Notes under the pieces: model-generated | Databases searched by the model: none | What the model saw: only the letters and a program-made list of their open reading frames with translations | Told to the model about the DNA's origin: nothing | Shown: positions 45,663 to 55,622 of the stretch, one piece after another | How the letters are laid out: each line of letters begins with the position of its first letter | How positions within the stretch are numbered: position 1 is the stretch's first letter | Origin: Methanolobus mangrovi | GTDB lineage: Archaea > Halobacteriota > Methanosarcinia > Methanosarcinales > Methanosarcinaceae | Assembly: GCF_031312535.1 (NCBI RefSeq) | Contig: NZ_CP133594.1 | Location: 2,089,934 to 2,153,933 of the forward strand | Length of the DNA stretch: 64,000 bases | Direction: 5' to 3' | Translations under genes and position numbers: made by a program

Positions 45663-46933
45663 TGTTCATCCCACCTTGTATCATTATAAGTAGTATCTAT
45701 TTTTGAATTCCTGAACCTGTCTATGATATGTCTTCTTTCGGACACCGGTATCTTTGCAATCGAATCTGCTTTGGACAGGGTCTTTGGTATTCCGCTTAGT
45801 GCCAGGTCGTAGAGCACTTTCCGTGTTATCCGGTTCCTCAGTTCTTCGTTCTTTACCAGTCCGTAAGGGGATTCTATCTTGAAAATTGTGTTGAGCTTCG
45901 GGACATATGCCATAAAGAAACAGAGTGCATAGTCTTCGGAATCAAACTTCCCGCTGGCCAGTTCTGCAACCAGGGGAGAAGTGGATTTAAGCATTTTCTC
46001 GTAGAACTGGTTTGGCTGTACGAACCAGTTAGTGTAGGTGATATACTTATCAGCCTCTCTTTTCCTGATCCCTGATCTTTCAAGGGACAGTGCATTCTTG
46101 AAGAACTGGGCATCCACAAGCCAGGGGAGGTCAAGTTCAGCGTCCTGTTTTTTCAGTGCCAGCATTATCTGCATGTCCTCAGGGTTCTTTACAAATCCCA
46201 CCAGAGGTTTCATGTTTTCGATGTGATGGTCCATTATGTCAATATAATTCTGGATTATTTTCGTGCTGCTTGGGTCAATGCGTATGTTCACGTCCCCGGA
46301 ATCAACAACCATCCAATACATGACCCTTTTTGGATAGATGGGACCATCCATTATGAAAAAATCCTCATTTTCAATGCTTTCAAGCATCCAGAGTATATGT
46401 TCTGACTCACAAAGATAAAGAGCCACATCATGCAGGATATCCGTGACCTTCTTATTCAGTAAACCGGGCTGAATGCGGATTATCTTTTTCCGCCCTGAAC
46501 CATTGTCAAATGACTCCCAGTCTTTGCTGGTATTAAGGTATACTTTATTGCTCGCTGTGTAAGCTGCTGCCACTATGGTTCTTTTGCTATGAGTATCAAG
46601 GTCAGTGGGAGTACTTGCCATGGCACAGTGGCAGAGATCAACATAAAGGCCGTTATCGAATGTCTTTGCAGTGGTACTTCCACTGTCACATGAGAACGTT
46701 TTCGGGAAAGGGTCTTCAGCTTGCATCATCCTGTCAATACTTGCTTTTCCACGCCTGACAGGTCCAATGGATCTCAGAACGATCTTCCCGTCATATTCCA
46801 GTTTCCTGAGCCGCTCGAGAATATTCCTTACCTTCTCGGCATCATCACATTCATTATCGTCTTTTTTGAAACAGTTGTCAATGCGGTCAACTATTTCGTG
46901 TATCTCTTTTATGTGAATAGGCTCAAGGGTCAT
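45659..46933 (-). CDS. nurA: NurA-type nuclease
   Basis: 424-residue partner of HerA that resects DNA ends. The NurA domain starts near residue 80 with FSCDSGSTTAKTF, where the aspartate is the likely first metal ligand. Further conserved acidic positions are MDGPIYP and VDSGDVNIRI. It is longer than the 330-residue crenarchaeal enzymes. Divergent from the symporter gene. Confidence 0.88.
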   Translation of the reverse strand: MTLEPIHIKEIHEIVDRIDNCFKKDDNECDDAEKVRNILERLRKLEYDGKIVLRSIGPVRRGKASIDRMMQAEDPFPKTFSCDSGSTTAKTFDNGLYVDLCHCAMASTPTDLDTHSKRTIVAAAYTASNKVYLNTSKDWESFDNGSGRKKIIRIQPGLLNKKVTDILHDVALYLCESEHILWMLESIENEDFFIMDGPIYPKRVMYWMVVDSGDVNIRIDPSSTKIIQNYIDIMDHHIENMKPLVGFVKNPEDMQIMLALKKQDAELDLPWLVDAQFFKNALSLERSGIRKREADKYITYTNWFVQPNQFYEKMLKSTSPLVAELASGKFDSEDYALCFFMAYVPKLNTIFKIESPYGLVKNEELRNRITRKVLYDLALSGIPKTLSKADSIAKIPVSERRHIIDRFRNSKIDTTYNDTRWDEQ

Positions 46934-47234
46934 GGAGTAGAATAGTATCTGAATGATAATATTATTTTGTATTGAGATCTGTTTATTTTGAATCCTGTCG
47001 TCCTGATATTTGCTAAAATCAATTTAATTTTGTATTTCAAATCAGATAAAAACTAAATAAATGCTGGATGAAACTGTTTCAAACATTCAAGTTAAATGAA
47101 ATTGATTACAGGTAAAGCCTATTTTTCGAAAACTCTTATATACTAACCATAATAAGAACTATGTTACATATATAAAGGTCTTCGGCAGTTAGTTTCCCGA
47201 AGTCCTGTTGTTACTTATTTAAGAGGTTGTAGCT
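46934..47234. other. Divergent promoter region nurA / symporter
   Basis: 301 nt, AT-rich. It holds a TATA-like CTTATATACT (47130-47139) and a TATA box at 47166-47177 for the symporter. No gene or structured RNA was seen. Confidence 0.5.
47166..47177 (+). promoter_or_regulatory. TATA box of the sodium:solute symporter
   Basis: ACATATATAAAG, about 64 nt before the ATG at 47235, followed by an AAGAGGT SD. Confidence 0.5.
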
Positions 47235-49172
47235 ATGGAAAGTTATGAAATATTCTTGTTATTAATGGCAGTCTACGTACTTGGACTGATAGGTATAGGA
47301 TTGTATTTTACCAAACGTCAGAAATCAGTAACTGACTTCTGGCTTGCCGGCCGTAAGATCGGTTCATTGGGTATTGGTTTTTCAGCAGCATCTTCGTGGA
47401 TGACTGCAGGTGGTATATTAGCAGTTATTGGTCTTTACATGGTGCTTGGAATGGGTTCCATCTGGAGTTTTGTAGCTCCGAATATCCTGGCACTGCTGCT
47501 TATCGCCTTGCTTGTGGGAAAAATAAAGCACCTGCCTGCAATCACACAGCCAGAACTGCTGGAACAGAGGTTCAGCAGTACCCTGCGTGGTCCTGTTGCA
47601 ATAATCATCGCAATCGTTATGGCCCTTTTCGCAGTTGCTGATATCAAGGGTTTCTCACTTGTACTTAGCATTTTCTTCGGTCTGGAACCTATCTACGCTG
47701 CAGCAATCGTGGCACTTGCCATTTCCGTGTATGTGACCCTTGGAGGTTTCTCAGCGGTAATATGGACCGATGTCGTGCAGTTTGTAATGCTTGCGACCTT
47801 CTCACTCATAATTGCTCTTGTAGTTGTTAATGCAGCTACAACAGGTTCTGCTGATGTTCCTGCTATAAGTTCATCCGAGCTTTTCGGTGACGTTTCTCCA
47901 GGATGGTGGAATCCGTTCATAGTTGGTGTTCCTGCTGTACTGATAGCTATCTTTGCCATCATACCAGGCTGGATCACAGAGCAGGACCCATGGCAGAGGA
48001 TATGGGCTGCAAAGGATGAAAAATCCGCAAGGATCGGTATGGTGCTCGGTTCCTTACTTATCTTCCTTGTCTTCGGTGTTGCATGTACTGTTATCGCTAT
48101 AAGTCTGAACCACATATATCCATCTATACCCGCTTCTTTTGCAGATATCGGAATGGGTGCAATGGCCGAGGCAGAACCTGCATTACTGGTCTACATAGTA
48201 AGCAACCTTTCACCAATAGCAATAGGTCTTTGTGCTGTTGGCCTTGCAGCAGCAGCAATGTCCTCAGCTGATACATTTGCAACATCAGGCGGTTCATGTC
48301 TCTCACGTGACATATACCAGAGATACATAAAACCTGACGCAACAATGAAGCAGATGATGACGATAAACAGGATCAGTGTATTGATTATCGTTGCACTGGC
48401 AACTGTGCTTTCGTTCTATATCAACAGTATCATCGATGTAATTCACATTGCAACCTTCATTGCCAGTGCATCATACTTCTTCCCGCTTATGGGCGGTTTG
48501 TACTGGAAACGTGCAACAAAGGAAGGTGCACTTGCAGGACTTGTTGTAGGTGCTATCGCACAGATAGGACTGACTGTTATTGATCTTGCAAACACCCCGG
48601 CATTCGCACCAGCATACCTGGATACAATTCACCCTGTGCTTTCAAACCACGGTGTCATTGTAGGAATGCTCCTTAGCGGAGTAGCCTTCTTCGGTGTATC
48701 CCTTGCAACAAAACCATCCAGTACTGTAAACCTGGCTCCTTTCTTTGCAGATGAAGCAGAGAAACTTGAGAAAGAGGTCATGGTAGTTGATGAAACCGAT
48801 CCTGATTACAAGAAGCTTCTTACAACCATTGAAAAAGAAGTCACAGGCGACCGTGCAATTGTCAAATTGAATCTGGAGGCATCTGCAACTATCAACTGGG
48901 CTAAGTTCGTAAATGAGCTCAAATCCATCCACCCTTCCTGGGTAACACCAACAGGCAGAGATTCTGTCTACAGGCTGACAAAAGCTGATATGCTTGCATG
49001 TGTGTCACTTACAAGGGGAGATAACGAGAGGGAAATATGGTTTGCATCAGAACCACTGGCAGCTGACCTTGACCTGAGCACAAAGGAGTTCCTGGTTGCT
49101 TTCAAGCAGGTTTCAGAGGCACTCAGGAACATTGGCTTGCTGATGACCCTGCCAACCAGTGACAACTACTGA
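47235..49172 (+). CDS. Sodium:solute symporter family transporter
   Basis: SSS-family carrier with about 13 transmembrane helices (5-510). Signatures: FWLAGRKIGSLGIGFSAASSWMTAGG near the N-terminus and GLAAAAMSSADTFATSGGS in TM9. The last 120 residues are cytoplasmic, with repeated KLLTTIEKEVTGD and INWAKFVNELKSIHP segments and no recognised domain; they may be regulatory. The Na+-coupled substrate may be an osmolyte or amino acid such as betaine or proline. Transcript ends at a clear hairpin terminator. Confidence 0.9.
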   Translation: MESYEIFLLLMAVYVLGLIGIGLYFTKRQKSVTDFWLAGRKIGSLGIGFSAASSWMTAGGILAVIGLYMVLGMGSIWSFVAPNILALLLIALLVGKIKHLPAITQPELLEQRFSSTLRGPVAIIIAIVMALFAVADIKGFSLVLSIFFGLEPIYAAAIVALAISVYVTLGGFSAVIWTDVVQFVMLATFSLIIALVVVNAATTGSADVPAISSSELFGDVSPGWWNPFIVGVPAVLIAIFAIIPGWITEQDPWQRIWAAKDEKSARIGMVLGSLLIFLVFGVACTVIAISLNHIYPSIPASFADIGMGAMAEAEPALLVYIVSNLSPIAIGLCAVGLAAAAMSSADTFATSGGSCLSRDIYQRYIKPDATMKQMMTINRISVLIIVALATVLSFYINSIIDVIHIATFIASASYFFPLMGGLYWKRATKEGALAGLVVGAIAQIGLTVIDLANTPAFAPAYLDTIHPVLSNHGVIVGMLLSGVAFFGVSLATKPSSTVNLAPFFADEAEKLEKEVMVVDETDPDYKKLLTTIEKEVTGDRAIVKLNLEASATINWAKFVNELKSIHPSWVTPTGRDSVYRLTKADMLACVSLTRGDNEREIWFASEPLAADLDLSTKEFLVAFKQVSEALRNIGLLMTLPTSDNY

Positions 49173-49185
49173 AATACATAAATCT

Positions 49186-49228
49186 GCTCTGGAGTAAAAT
49201 CCAGAGCAACTGCTTTTTTAATTTTTAA
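49186..49228 (+). terminator. Hairpin terminator after the symporter
   Basis: Perfect 8-bp arms GCTCTGGA (49186-49193) and TCCAGAGC (49200-49207), followed by TTTTTTAATTTTT. A textbook hairpin plus U-tract. Confidence 0.75.
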
Positions 49229-49350
49229 ATCTCATCCGGTGTGTTAAAAGAAGTCTGCTTTACATCTTTATTTACTTCGTATATATTAAAGACATATAAT
49301 TTTCAGAAGCTATATCTATTCTGAATTGCATATATACTTCTGTGGTACAT

Positions 49351-49656
49351 ATGGAATTGAAAAACCCTATATTGAACATTGAAATGACTGAAGAGAACAG
49401 GGAAAAACTCCAATCTTTAAAGGATGGTTTTGAAGAACTGACTCCTGAAGAAAGGTTTGATGTTGTGGAACTTCAGAACATAATGCTTCAAAAAGTTTCC
49501 AATCATAATGAGATGTACGGAATGCCAAAAGGCAATCAGAAACCGGAGAGGGATGCAAATGAGATCATCTCAAACATGTCATCAAAGTCCCTTGATTATT
49601 CCCAGGCATGTATCAATTATTATGTTTCAAAGATCTCTTCTGTTATGAAGAAATAG
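49351..49656 (+). CDS. Small uncharacterised acidic protein
   Basis: A 101-residue, helical, charged protein with repeated EENREKLQSLKDGFEEL-like helices and no cysteines. The family was not recognised. No SD precedes the ATG; an upstream CGTATATATTA (about 49278) suggests a promoter, with a leader of about 45 nt. A GTG nine bases upstream is an alternative start. Confidence 0.55.
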   Translation: MELKNPILNIEMTEENREKLQSLKDGFEELTPEERFDVVELQNIMLQKVSNHNEMYGMPKGNQKPERDANEIISNMSSKSLDYSQACINYYVSKISSVMKK

Positions 49657-49780
49657 AATCGGCACTTCGTGCTATTTCTTTTTGATTACTTTTTTCACAT
49701 TTCATTTTTTCATTTTAGGGAGAATCCATACCTTTCATCACTCAAAACTTATAAGTGAAATACAGGACAACTATGCTGGC

Positions 49781-50815
49781 ATGGCAGAGATTATCTTTGA
49801 TGATATTGGCAGTTTTCCTCTTCCGGCAGGAACATCCAAAGACTGGATGGCTGGAAAGTTTTCTGAAAAGAAAAGTGATGCAGATCTATTCAAGATCATA
49901 AATGATGCTTTCATGAAGAAAGTAGAGGCAGGTGTGGAGGTACCTACCTATCCGCAATATCAGGATATGAATGAACAGTTCCTGTCCATAATCAGAGATC
50001 CAAATTGTACCGAGGAACCATTCAAGGTAAAGCAATCTGCTGCCCGTATCATTGAACTCGAAGCCATAGAAAGTGTTGCAAAAGCCTACAGGGAAGAGAA
50101 CGGGGAAAAACTGGATGTACGTGTCTGTGTAACCGGACCCCTTGAGCTGTATTTCAAGGAATTTGGCGGCACCGAGTATGTCGATATACTTAACCTGTTT
50201 GGAGAAAGTGTTGACCGTTTTGTGAAGAACTCACTTTTAAGTGCAAAGGATTTCAACATAAAGACGATCTCCATTGACGAGCCAAGTATCGGTATCAACC
50301 CTCAGGTAATGTTCTCTGACAATGATCTCATAAAAGCCATGGACATTGCATGCAGCTCTGCTAAAAAAGCCGGATGTGATGTGGAAATCCATCTTCATTC
50401 ACCCCTGCATTACAAACTTGCCTGCCAGACCGAGAATATCAGTGTAATAGGTGTTGAATCTGCAGCAACTCCATCCTATCTTGAACTTATCGATAAAAAG
50501 GAACTTGAAGATACTGATTCCTACCTGAGGGTCGGAATTGCAAGGACAGATATCTTCAACCTTGTCGCTGTGCTCAACGATAAATACAACACCAATGTCT
50601 GGAAAGAAACCCAGTATTTCCCTGAGATAATCAACGAGATGGAAACCCCGGAAGTCATCTCAAAGAGACTTTCAAAGGCATACTCCATGTTCGATGAGAG
50701 CATAAAATATGCAGGTCCTGATTGTGGACTTGGGTCATGGCCATCCCAGGAGATTGCAGTTCAGTTGCTAAGCAATGTGGCAGAGGGTATGGCCGATTTT
50801 AAGAAATCGTTATGA
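49781..50815 (+). CDS. Core-MetE type cobalamin-independent methionine synthase-like protein
   Basis: 344 residues, the length of the C-terminal catalytic half of MetE without its N-terminal folate-binding half. DDIGSFPLP at the start and SIDEPSIGINP in the middle are family signatures, and PDCGLGSWP near the end holds the likely zinc ligand C315. At the position of the usual HxC zinc motif it reads H204-L-H206. Such core enzymes in methanogens are thought to take methyl groups from methylcobalamin or a corrinoid protein. Homology starts at the ATG at 49781 rather than the longer frame from 49682. Confidence 0.85.
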   Translation: MAEIIFDDIGSFPLPAGTSKDWMAGKFSEKKSDADLFKIINDAFMKKVEAGVEVPTYPQYQDMNEQFLSIIRDPNCTEEPFKVKQSAARIIELEAIESVAKAYREENGEKLDVRVCVTGPLELYFKEFGGTEYVDILNLFGESVDRFVKNSLLSAKDFNIKTISIDEPSIGINPQVMFSDNDLIKAMDIACSSAKKAGCDVEIHLHSPLHYKLACQTENISVIGVESAATPSYLELIDKKELEDTDSYLRVGIARTDIFNLVAVLNDKYNTNVWKETQYFPEIINEMETPEVISKRLSKAYSMFDESIKYAGPDCGLGSWPSQEIAVQLLSNVAEGMADFKKSL

Positions 50816-51072
50816 AAAGGTTTCAGCAGAGTAATGTCTTTGCACATGAAAATATAACATTTCCTTAATTCCAATTACTCTTTTTTTGTTTATTCTGATA
50901 TCCAGTACTTGTAACTGGCTTTCTTTTTTGACTCTGAAGTCAGTTATTTTATTATCTATAATATTTTTAAAAACAGATATAACACCCGAAATTTTATATG
51001 CATGTGTGACTAATTTTTAATGGGGATTTACGCACTAGAACGGGTTGTGTAAGTTAAAGAAGATGGTGGAGA

Positions 51073-52236
51073 GTGAAATGCACTTTAACTCCGTTAGCGG
51101 TTAGTGTATTCTTTCTTGCAACGGTAATCATTGTGTCTGCAGCTGCTGGACAGGTGCTGGAAGATAAGGTAACGGTCATCATTGGCTTCAAGGATAGTCC
51201 AAACGCTGAACTTGTGGAATCGGTTGGTGGTGTGATTAGATATCAATACCATGCTATCCCTGCGATTGCAGCTGAAATATCCAGGTATAGAATTAGTGGT
51301 TTAAAGAACCATCCAGATGTGGAATATGTGGAAATGGATAATGAGGTTTTTATTTCAAAAAGCAATTCCTTGTTTCGTTGGGAAAAGGACAATGACCCTG
51401 AGACATGCTGGAGTTTGGAATGTATAGATGCTGAGAAGGTGTGTCCGAAGTTCACGGGTGAGTGTGTCAGGGTTGCAGTCATAGATACCGGAATCGACTA
51501 TACACATCCTGATCTTGCACCCAACTACTATGGAGGCTATGACTTTGTGAATGGGGACACGGACCCGATGGATGATAATGGTCATGGGACTCACGTGGCA
51601 GGTATAATAGCTGCAGTGGACAATGACGACATAATAATCGTAGGTGTGGCACCCGATGCAGAACTCTACGCGCTCAAGGCCCTGGACAGCCAGCTTGATG
51701 GACAGATATCGGATATCAATGCTGCAATAGATTGGGCGATACAAGAGGATATGGACATCATCTCCATGAGTCTGGGAAGCAGCACTGACTTCATATCTTT
51801 GCGCAGGATGTGCCAGGAAGCCTATGATGAGGGCATCGTGCTTGTTGCAGCAGCAGGTAACGACTGTGGTGGCAATGTCAACTACCCCGCAGCCTACGAT
51901 TCGGTCATCGCAGTTTCGGCCATGGAAAAAAATGGCTCTATCGCATGTTTTTCGAATATCGGACCAGAAGTTGAGCTTGCTGCACCTGGCGTGAGCATCC
52001 TTTCCACTTACAAGGAAGATGGCTATGCCAGTATAGCAGGTACAAGCATGGCAACACCTCATGTTTCTGGAGTGGTTGCTCTCCTGCTCAGTGCTAACCC
52101 TTCACTGACACCTGACGAAGTGCGTTCAATACTCCAGAACTCAGCCACTGATTTGGGCGATTCCGGATGGGATGATGAATATGGATACGGACTTGTTAAT
52201 GCATATGATGCCATTGGATATTTAAATAATCAATAA
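51073..52236 (+). CDS. Secreted subtilisin-like protease (S8)
   Basis: Signal peptide or membrane anchor at residues 5-26, I9-like propeptide about 30-95, then the S8 domain with the triad D138 (AVIDTG), H171 (NGHGTHVAG) and S325 (GTSMATPHVSG). It is 387 residues with no C-terminal domain. The start is GTG after GGTGGA; a nearby ATG is out of frame. A TATA-like ATTTTATATG lies at 50990-51000. It converges with a second S8 protease. Confidence 0.93.
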   Translation: MKCTLTPLAVSVFFLATVIIVSAAAGQVLEDKVTVIIGFKDSPNAELVESVGGVIRYQYHAIPAIAAEISRYRISGLKNHPDVEYVEMDNEVFISKSNSLFRWEKDNDPETCWSLECIDAEKVCPKFTGECVRVAVIDTGIDYTHPDLAPNYYGGYDFVNGDTDPMDDNGHGTHVAGIIAAVDNDDIIIVGVAPDAELYALKALDSQLDGQISDINAAIDWAIQEDMDIISMSLGSSTDFISLRRMCQEAYDEGIVLVAAAGNDCGGNVNYPAAYDSVIAVSAMEKNGSIACFSNIGPEVELAAPGVSILSTYKEDGYASIAGTSMATPHVSGVVALLLSANPSLTPDEVRSILQNSATDLGDSGWDDEYGYGLVNAYDAIGYLNNQ

Positions 52237-52494
52237 GAGCGGTGTTTTCACGCACTTCTTTTTATACCACACTTATCCAATTTTGGTTCTTCACTCAAAA
52301 ATCAGCAAAACTCTGTTCTACCAGACATTTTCACTAAAGACTTGCCTGCAATGCTGCAATATTTGATAATGATCCTACAATAATTCTCTTATAAAAGATG
52401 GATTTTACTTTCAGATTATCCATAAATATTGCACACTTAATGGTAAAGTGTTAGATACATGGATGATTTCAGGAAAAGATTATAAAAAAGGATT
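52237..52494. other. Gap between convergent proteases
   Basis: AT-rich, with short stop-interrupted frames on both strands. Nothing recognised other than the terminator at its end. Confidence 0.4.
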
Positions 52495-52512
52495 AGTGTC
52501 CAAAAGGACACT
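52495..52512. terminator. Bidirectional terminator between the two subtilases
   Basis: Perfect 7-bp arms AGTGTCC (52495-52501) and GGACACT (52506-52512) around an AAAA loop. T-rich runs flank it on both strands (CTTTTATT on plus, CCTTTTTTAT on minus). It begins 18 nt past the minus-strand protease stop. Confidence 0.75.
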
Positions 52513-52530
52513 CTTTTATTCATTTTCTAT

Positions 52531-54501
52531 TTAGGGATAATAGCCTGTACCAGGTTGCGATTCTGGAAAATAAGGCTTGCCGTCAATAGTGACAGAATTC
52601 ACTGTGAAAATGAAAGTTAAGGGCATATTATTTTCATACTTTGCATAATCTGAATATGCAATAGCTATTCCACTTTCTGTTATCACAATGTCTGCATCAC
52701 TTGTCGCACCATCCCATTGACCACTTACAGAAGCTACTGAGCTTCCTGAGTAAAGAGTATCACCATCATACACTTTTATTTCTGCCTTACCCCTTGCAAA
52801 AGTATTAACCCCCGCATTTTTTTCTTCGGTTGTTACGCTGACTTCAACATCAATAGTACCAAGCGTACTAGGATTAGTGATAGTTACAGTTTCCGATGGT
52901 GCAGTATCTATTGCACCACCATCATCAGTAACTGTCAGGGTTACAGTGTAAGTTCCAGAAAGTAAGTATTCATGGTATGCAGTACTCTCAGTACTTTCAG
53001 TACCATCACCAAAGATCCATGAATATGAGTCTATTGAGCCATCACCATCTGTTGAACCTGAAGCATCAAAGGTGATAGTTTCGCCTACATTGGCACTCGT
53101 TGGTGAAATGCTCATACTTGCTGTAGGTGCCTGATTCGTTGGTGATGGTGTTGCTCCACCATTAGCATAGTTCAAAGCAGCATAAGCATCCACAATTCCA
53201 TATCCAGAATAGATGTCCCACTGGCTTCCATCGACATTAGATGCTGTGTAAATGTCCTGTGCAGTATTCTCAATGGCAGCTCTCACATTATCCGGCCCGG
53301 TAACTCCGTTTGCAATGAGGAGTGCTGCAACACCTGAGACGTGTGGGGTTGCCATGGAAGTGCCCTGATATAAGTAGTAATCAAAAGCTGTTGGCTTGCG
53401 GTCAAAAGTATTCTGAAGTATGCCATATCCAACAATTTGATTATCGAGTGTCCGATACAATTCACCGCCAGGAGCCATTACATCAATTGCAGTTCCCCAA
53501 TTAGAGTAGTATGCTAAATCACCATTATATCCTGTTGCACCAACTGCAATGCAGTTTTCATCCGCAGCAGGATAACTAACGATACCAGTTTCATCATTTC
53601 CTGCAGCTGCTACGATGGTAACCCCATTATTGTGTGCATTATCAAGTGCATTATCTAGAATACCATTAACACCATCAGGGTCTATTCCAGGAGTAAAACC
53701 AAGGCTCATGCTTATAACATCTGCAAAGTTGTTGGTTGCATAATATATGCCATCAACTATCTGCCCGAGAGTTCCACTTCCTCTCTTATTAAGGATTTTT
53801 ACTGGCATGATGGTACAATTATACGCAACTCCTGCAACACCAATATTATTATTTGTACTCTGTGCAATTGTTCCGGTAACGTGGGTACCATGCGAATTAT
53901 CATCTGTTGGATCATCGTCTCCATTAACGAAATCCCAACCATATGTGAAGTTTGTATTTGCAAGATCCGGGGCATTTTGGGCAACTCCGGTATCTAATAC
54001 TGCTACAATAACATCTTTACCAGTTGAGATATTCCATGCTTCTGTAACATTGATACCATATGTTGAATTGAAGTTCCACTGGAGATAATAATATTCATCA
54101 TTTGGAACCATAGCTGCATGTGCTATGTAGTTCGCTGAAGCATACTCCACATTAGGATTCTTACTGTAGATCTCCACCATTTCCTCTACAGACTTTGTTT
54201 TTGGTATCTTCAGGATCTTGAACCCTGCATAGGGACTTGTGTAGGTCACTGCTGCACCATTTTTGGAGTTCATGTCGGATATCTTTGCTTCAGATACACC
54301 GGGGTTGAACTTAACCAGTATTTCTCCTGGTACATACAACTCCTCATAGGCAACATCAGGAATTGCAACTTCAAGATTATCTTCAAAACTGTACGCTTTG
54401 GAACTTACGGCCATGGCAGGTGTCAGTGTTCCTGCGATTAGCATGCTAACCGCTAGTATTGCTAAAAATGTTTTTAAGTACCTATCCAATTTAACCACCA
54501 C
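52531..54501 (-). CDS. Secreted subtilisin-like protease with PKD domain
   Basis: 656 residues. Signal peptide at about 5-31 ending in AMA, an inhibitor/fervidolysin-like propeptide 50-130, and the S8 domain with D170 (AVLDTG), H204 (NSHGTHVTG) and S382 (GTSMATPHVSG). A PKD domain (about 458-545) contains the WIFGDGT signature, and a C-terminal beta domain of about 110 residues follows. The protein is extracellular or surface-bound. The start may be GTG (54501) or a TTG four codons later that follows GGTGGT. It is related in the protease domain to the convergent neighbour, perhaps by old duplication. Confidence 0.93.
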   Translation of the reverse strand: MVVKLDRYLKTFLAILAVSMLIAGTLTPAMAVSSKAYSFEDNLEVAIPDVAYEELYVPGEILVKFNPGVSEAKISDMNSKNGAAVTYTSPYAGFKILKIPKTKSVEEMVEIYSKNPNVEYASANYIAHAAMVPNDEYYYLQWNFNSTYGINVTEAWNISTGKDVIVAVLDTGVAQNAPDLANTNFTYGWDFVNGDDDPTDDNSHGTHVTGTIAQSTNNNIGVAGVAYNCTIMPVKILNKRGSGTLGQIVDGIYYATNNFADVISMSLGFTPGIDPDGVNGILDNALDNAHNNGVTIVAAAGNDETGIVSYPAADENCIAVGATGYNGDLAYYSNWGTAIDVMAPGGELYRTLDNQIVGYGILQNTFDRKPTAFDYYLYQGTSMATPHVSGVAALLIANGVTGPDNVRAAIENTAQDIYTASNVDGSQWDIYSGYGIVDAYAALNYANGGATPSPTNQAPTASMSISPTSANVGETITFDASGSTDGDGSIDSYSWIFGDGTESTESTAYHEYLLSGTYTVTLTVTDDGGAIDTAPSETVTITNPSTLGTIDVEVSVTTEEKNAGVNTFARGKAEIKVYDGDTLYSGSSVASVSGQWDGATSDADIVITESGIAIAYSDYAKYENNMPLTFIFTVNSVTIDGKPYFPESQPGTGYYP

Positions 54502-54579
54502 ATTATATGTGCTAGTTAACTTATTTGGACAATGTTATAAATACTTAATTTTATGCTTCAGAACTATAATATGTCTTAT

Positions 54580-55602
54580 TCAGGAGAGCAATAGATCAAC
54601 GTAACCATCAAGCTCCTGCATAACCTTTTCAACAATTCCAAGCGTCACATAAGTTTCAATATACGCTGCAATCAGCAGAGTCAAAATGATAATTCCCAAC
54701 ATCTTCAAGGTATATCCTGACAGGATGTATTCCTTTGTTGTATCAAAGATATATGATGCATCCTTTTTCAGAGTCTCAATGTCATTTCCAGTGAACAGTT
54801 CTTTGTCGATAACATCATGGGCCTGGATGTATGCGAACCTGTATCCAAGAGCTGCTGCCACCAAGATTATGGGAATTTCGATAATTCCATGGGGGACTAT
54901 GGAAATGAAGAAGTAGATCACATTGTAGACAATTCCAATGGCAATGCCTTCCATTCCAAACAACTGGAGGCCTGTCATAGCTCCGTTAAAAGTGAAGAAA
55001 GCAAAAAGAATGCCCATTAAAAAACCATTTACGATCAGTATCAGAAGAGGTACGGTATATGGAATCATGTAGGCAAACATTCGGTATTCATCTTTTCCGT
55101 AACCACAGTATTGCCAGATAGTTCCTTTCTTATCCTGATCGCTTCTTCCTATGGAGGAGAAATCCCTGTCTGCCAGATTTGTAATTTCGATAAGTAATCT
55201 GTTTACAGGCATTATGGTCTTTTCAAAGAGAATGGAGAAACGGGCATATAGCCGATATTTTGGCCTGATATTGATGTCACTTATCAGCATCTTATGTACC
55301 ATCATGAAAAGTCCTGTACCGATGACGGCGCAGGAAGCTGCAATGCTGTTAAAGATAAATATGGCCCACATAGGACTGATGTAATCTGAAGTGGCAACTA
55401 CTTTGGCCGTTGCGGCAGAAGCCGTACTTATAATTACCTCGCTTACAGGTTCCGGTTCTGCAAATGTCAGCATCAGTACGTAAGCTAGGATGCCAAAAAC
55501 AAAGGCAGAAATCGCTGACAGTATGAATACCCTGACAGACCATTTCACATCTTTAGGACTGATCTTGAATCTGTCTCTGTTTCTATTTTCTATATCTTTC
55601 AT
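54580..55602 (-). CDS. SpoIIM/DUF95-like membrane protein
   Basis: 340 residues with about six transmembrane helices. The segment NGAMTGLQLFGMEGIAIG and the later HGIIEIPIILVAAALGYRFAY are hallmarks of the stage II sporulation protein M (DUF95) family, common in archaea with no known function. The ATG at 55602 lies about 26 nt from the TATA box GTATATAAAC (55623-55632) and lacks an SD, so the transcript is probably leaderless. Confidence 0.8.
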   Translation of the reverse strand: MKDIENRNRDRFKISPKDVKWSVRVFILSAISAFVFGILAYVLMLTFAEPEPVSEVIISTASAATAKVVATSDYISPMWAIFIFNSIAASCAVIGTGLFMMVHKMLISDINIRPKYRLYARFSILFEKTIMPVNRLLIEITNLADRDFSSIGRSDQDKKGTIWQYCGYGKDEYRMFAYMIPYTVPLLILIVNGFLMGILFAFFTFNGAMTGLQLFGMEGIAIGIVYNVIYFFISIVPHGIIEIPIILVAAALGYRFAYIQAHDVIDKELFTGNDIETLKKDASYIFDTTKEYILSGYTLKMLGIIILTLLIAAYIETYVTLGIVEKVMQELDGYVDLLLS

Positions 55603-55622
55603 TTGAAGCACATATTTTGTTA

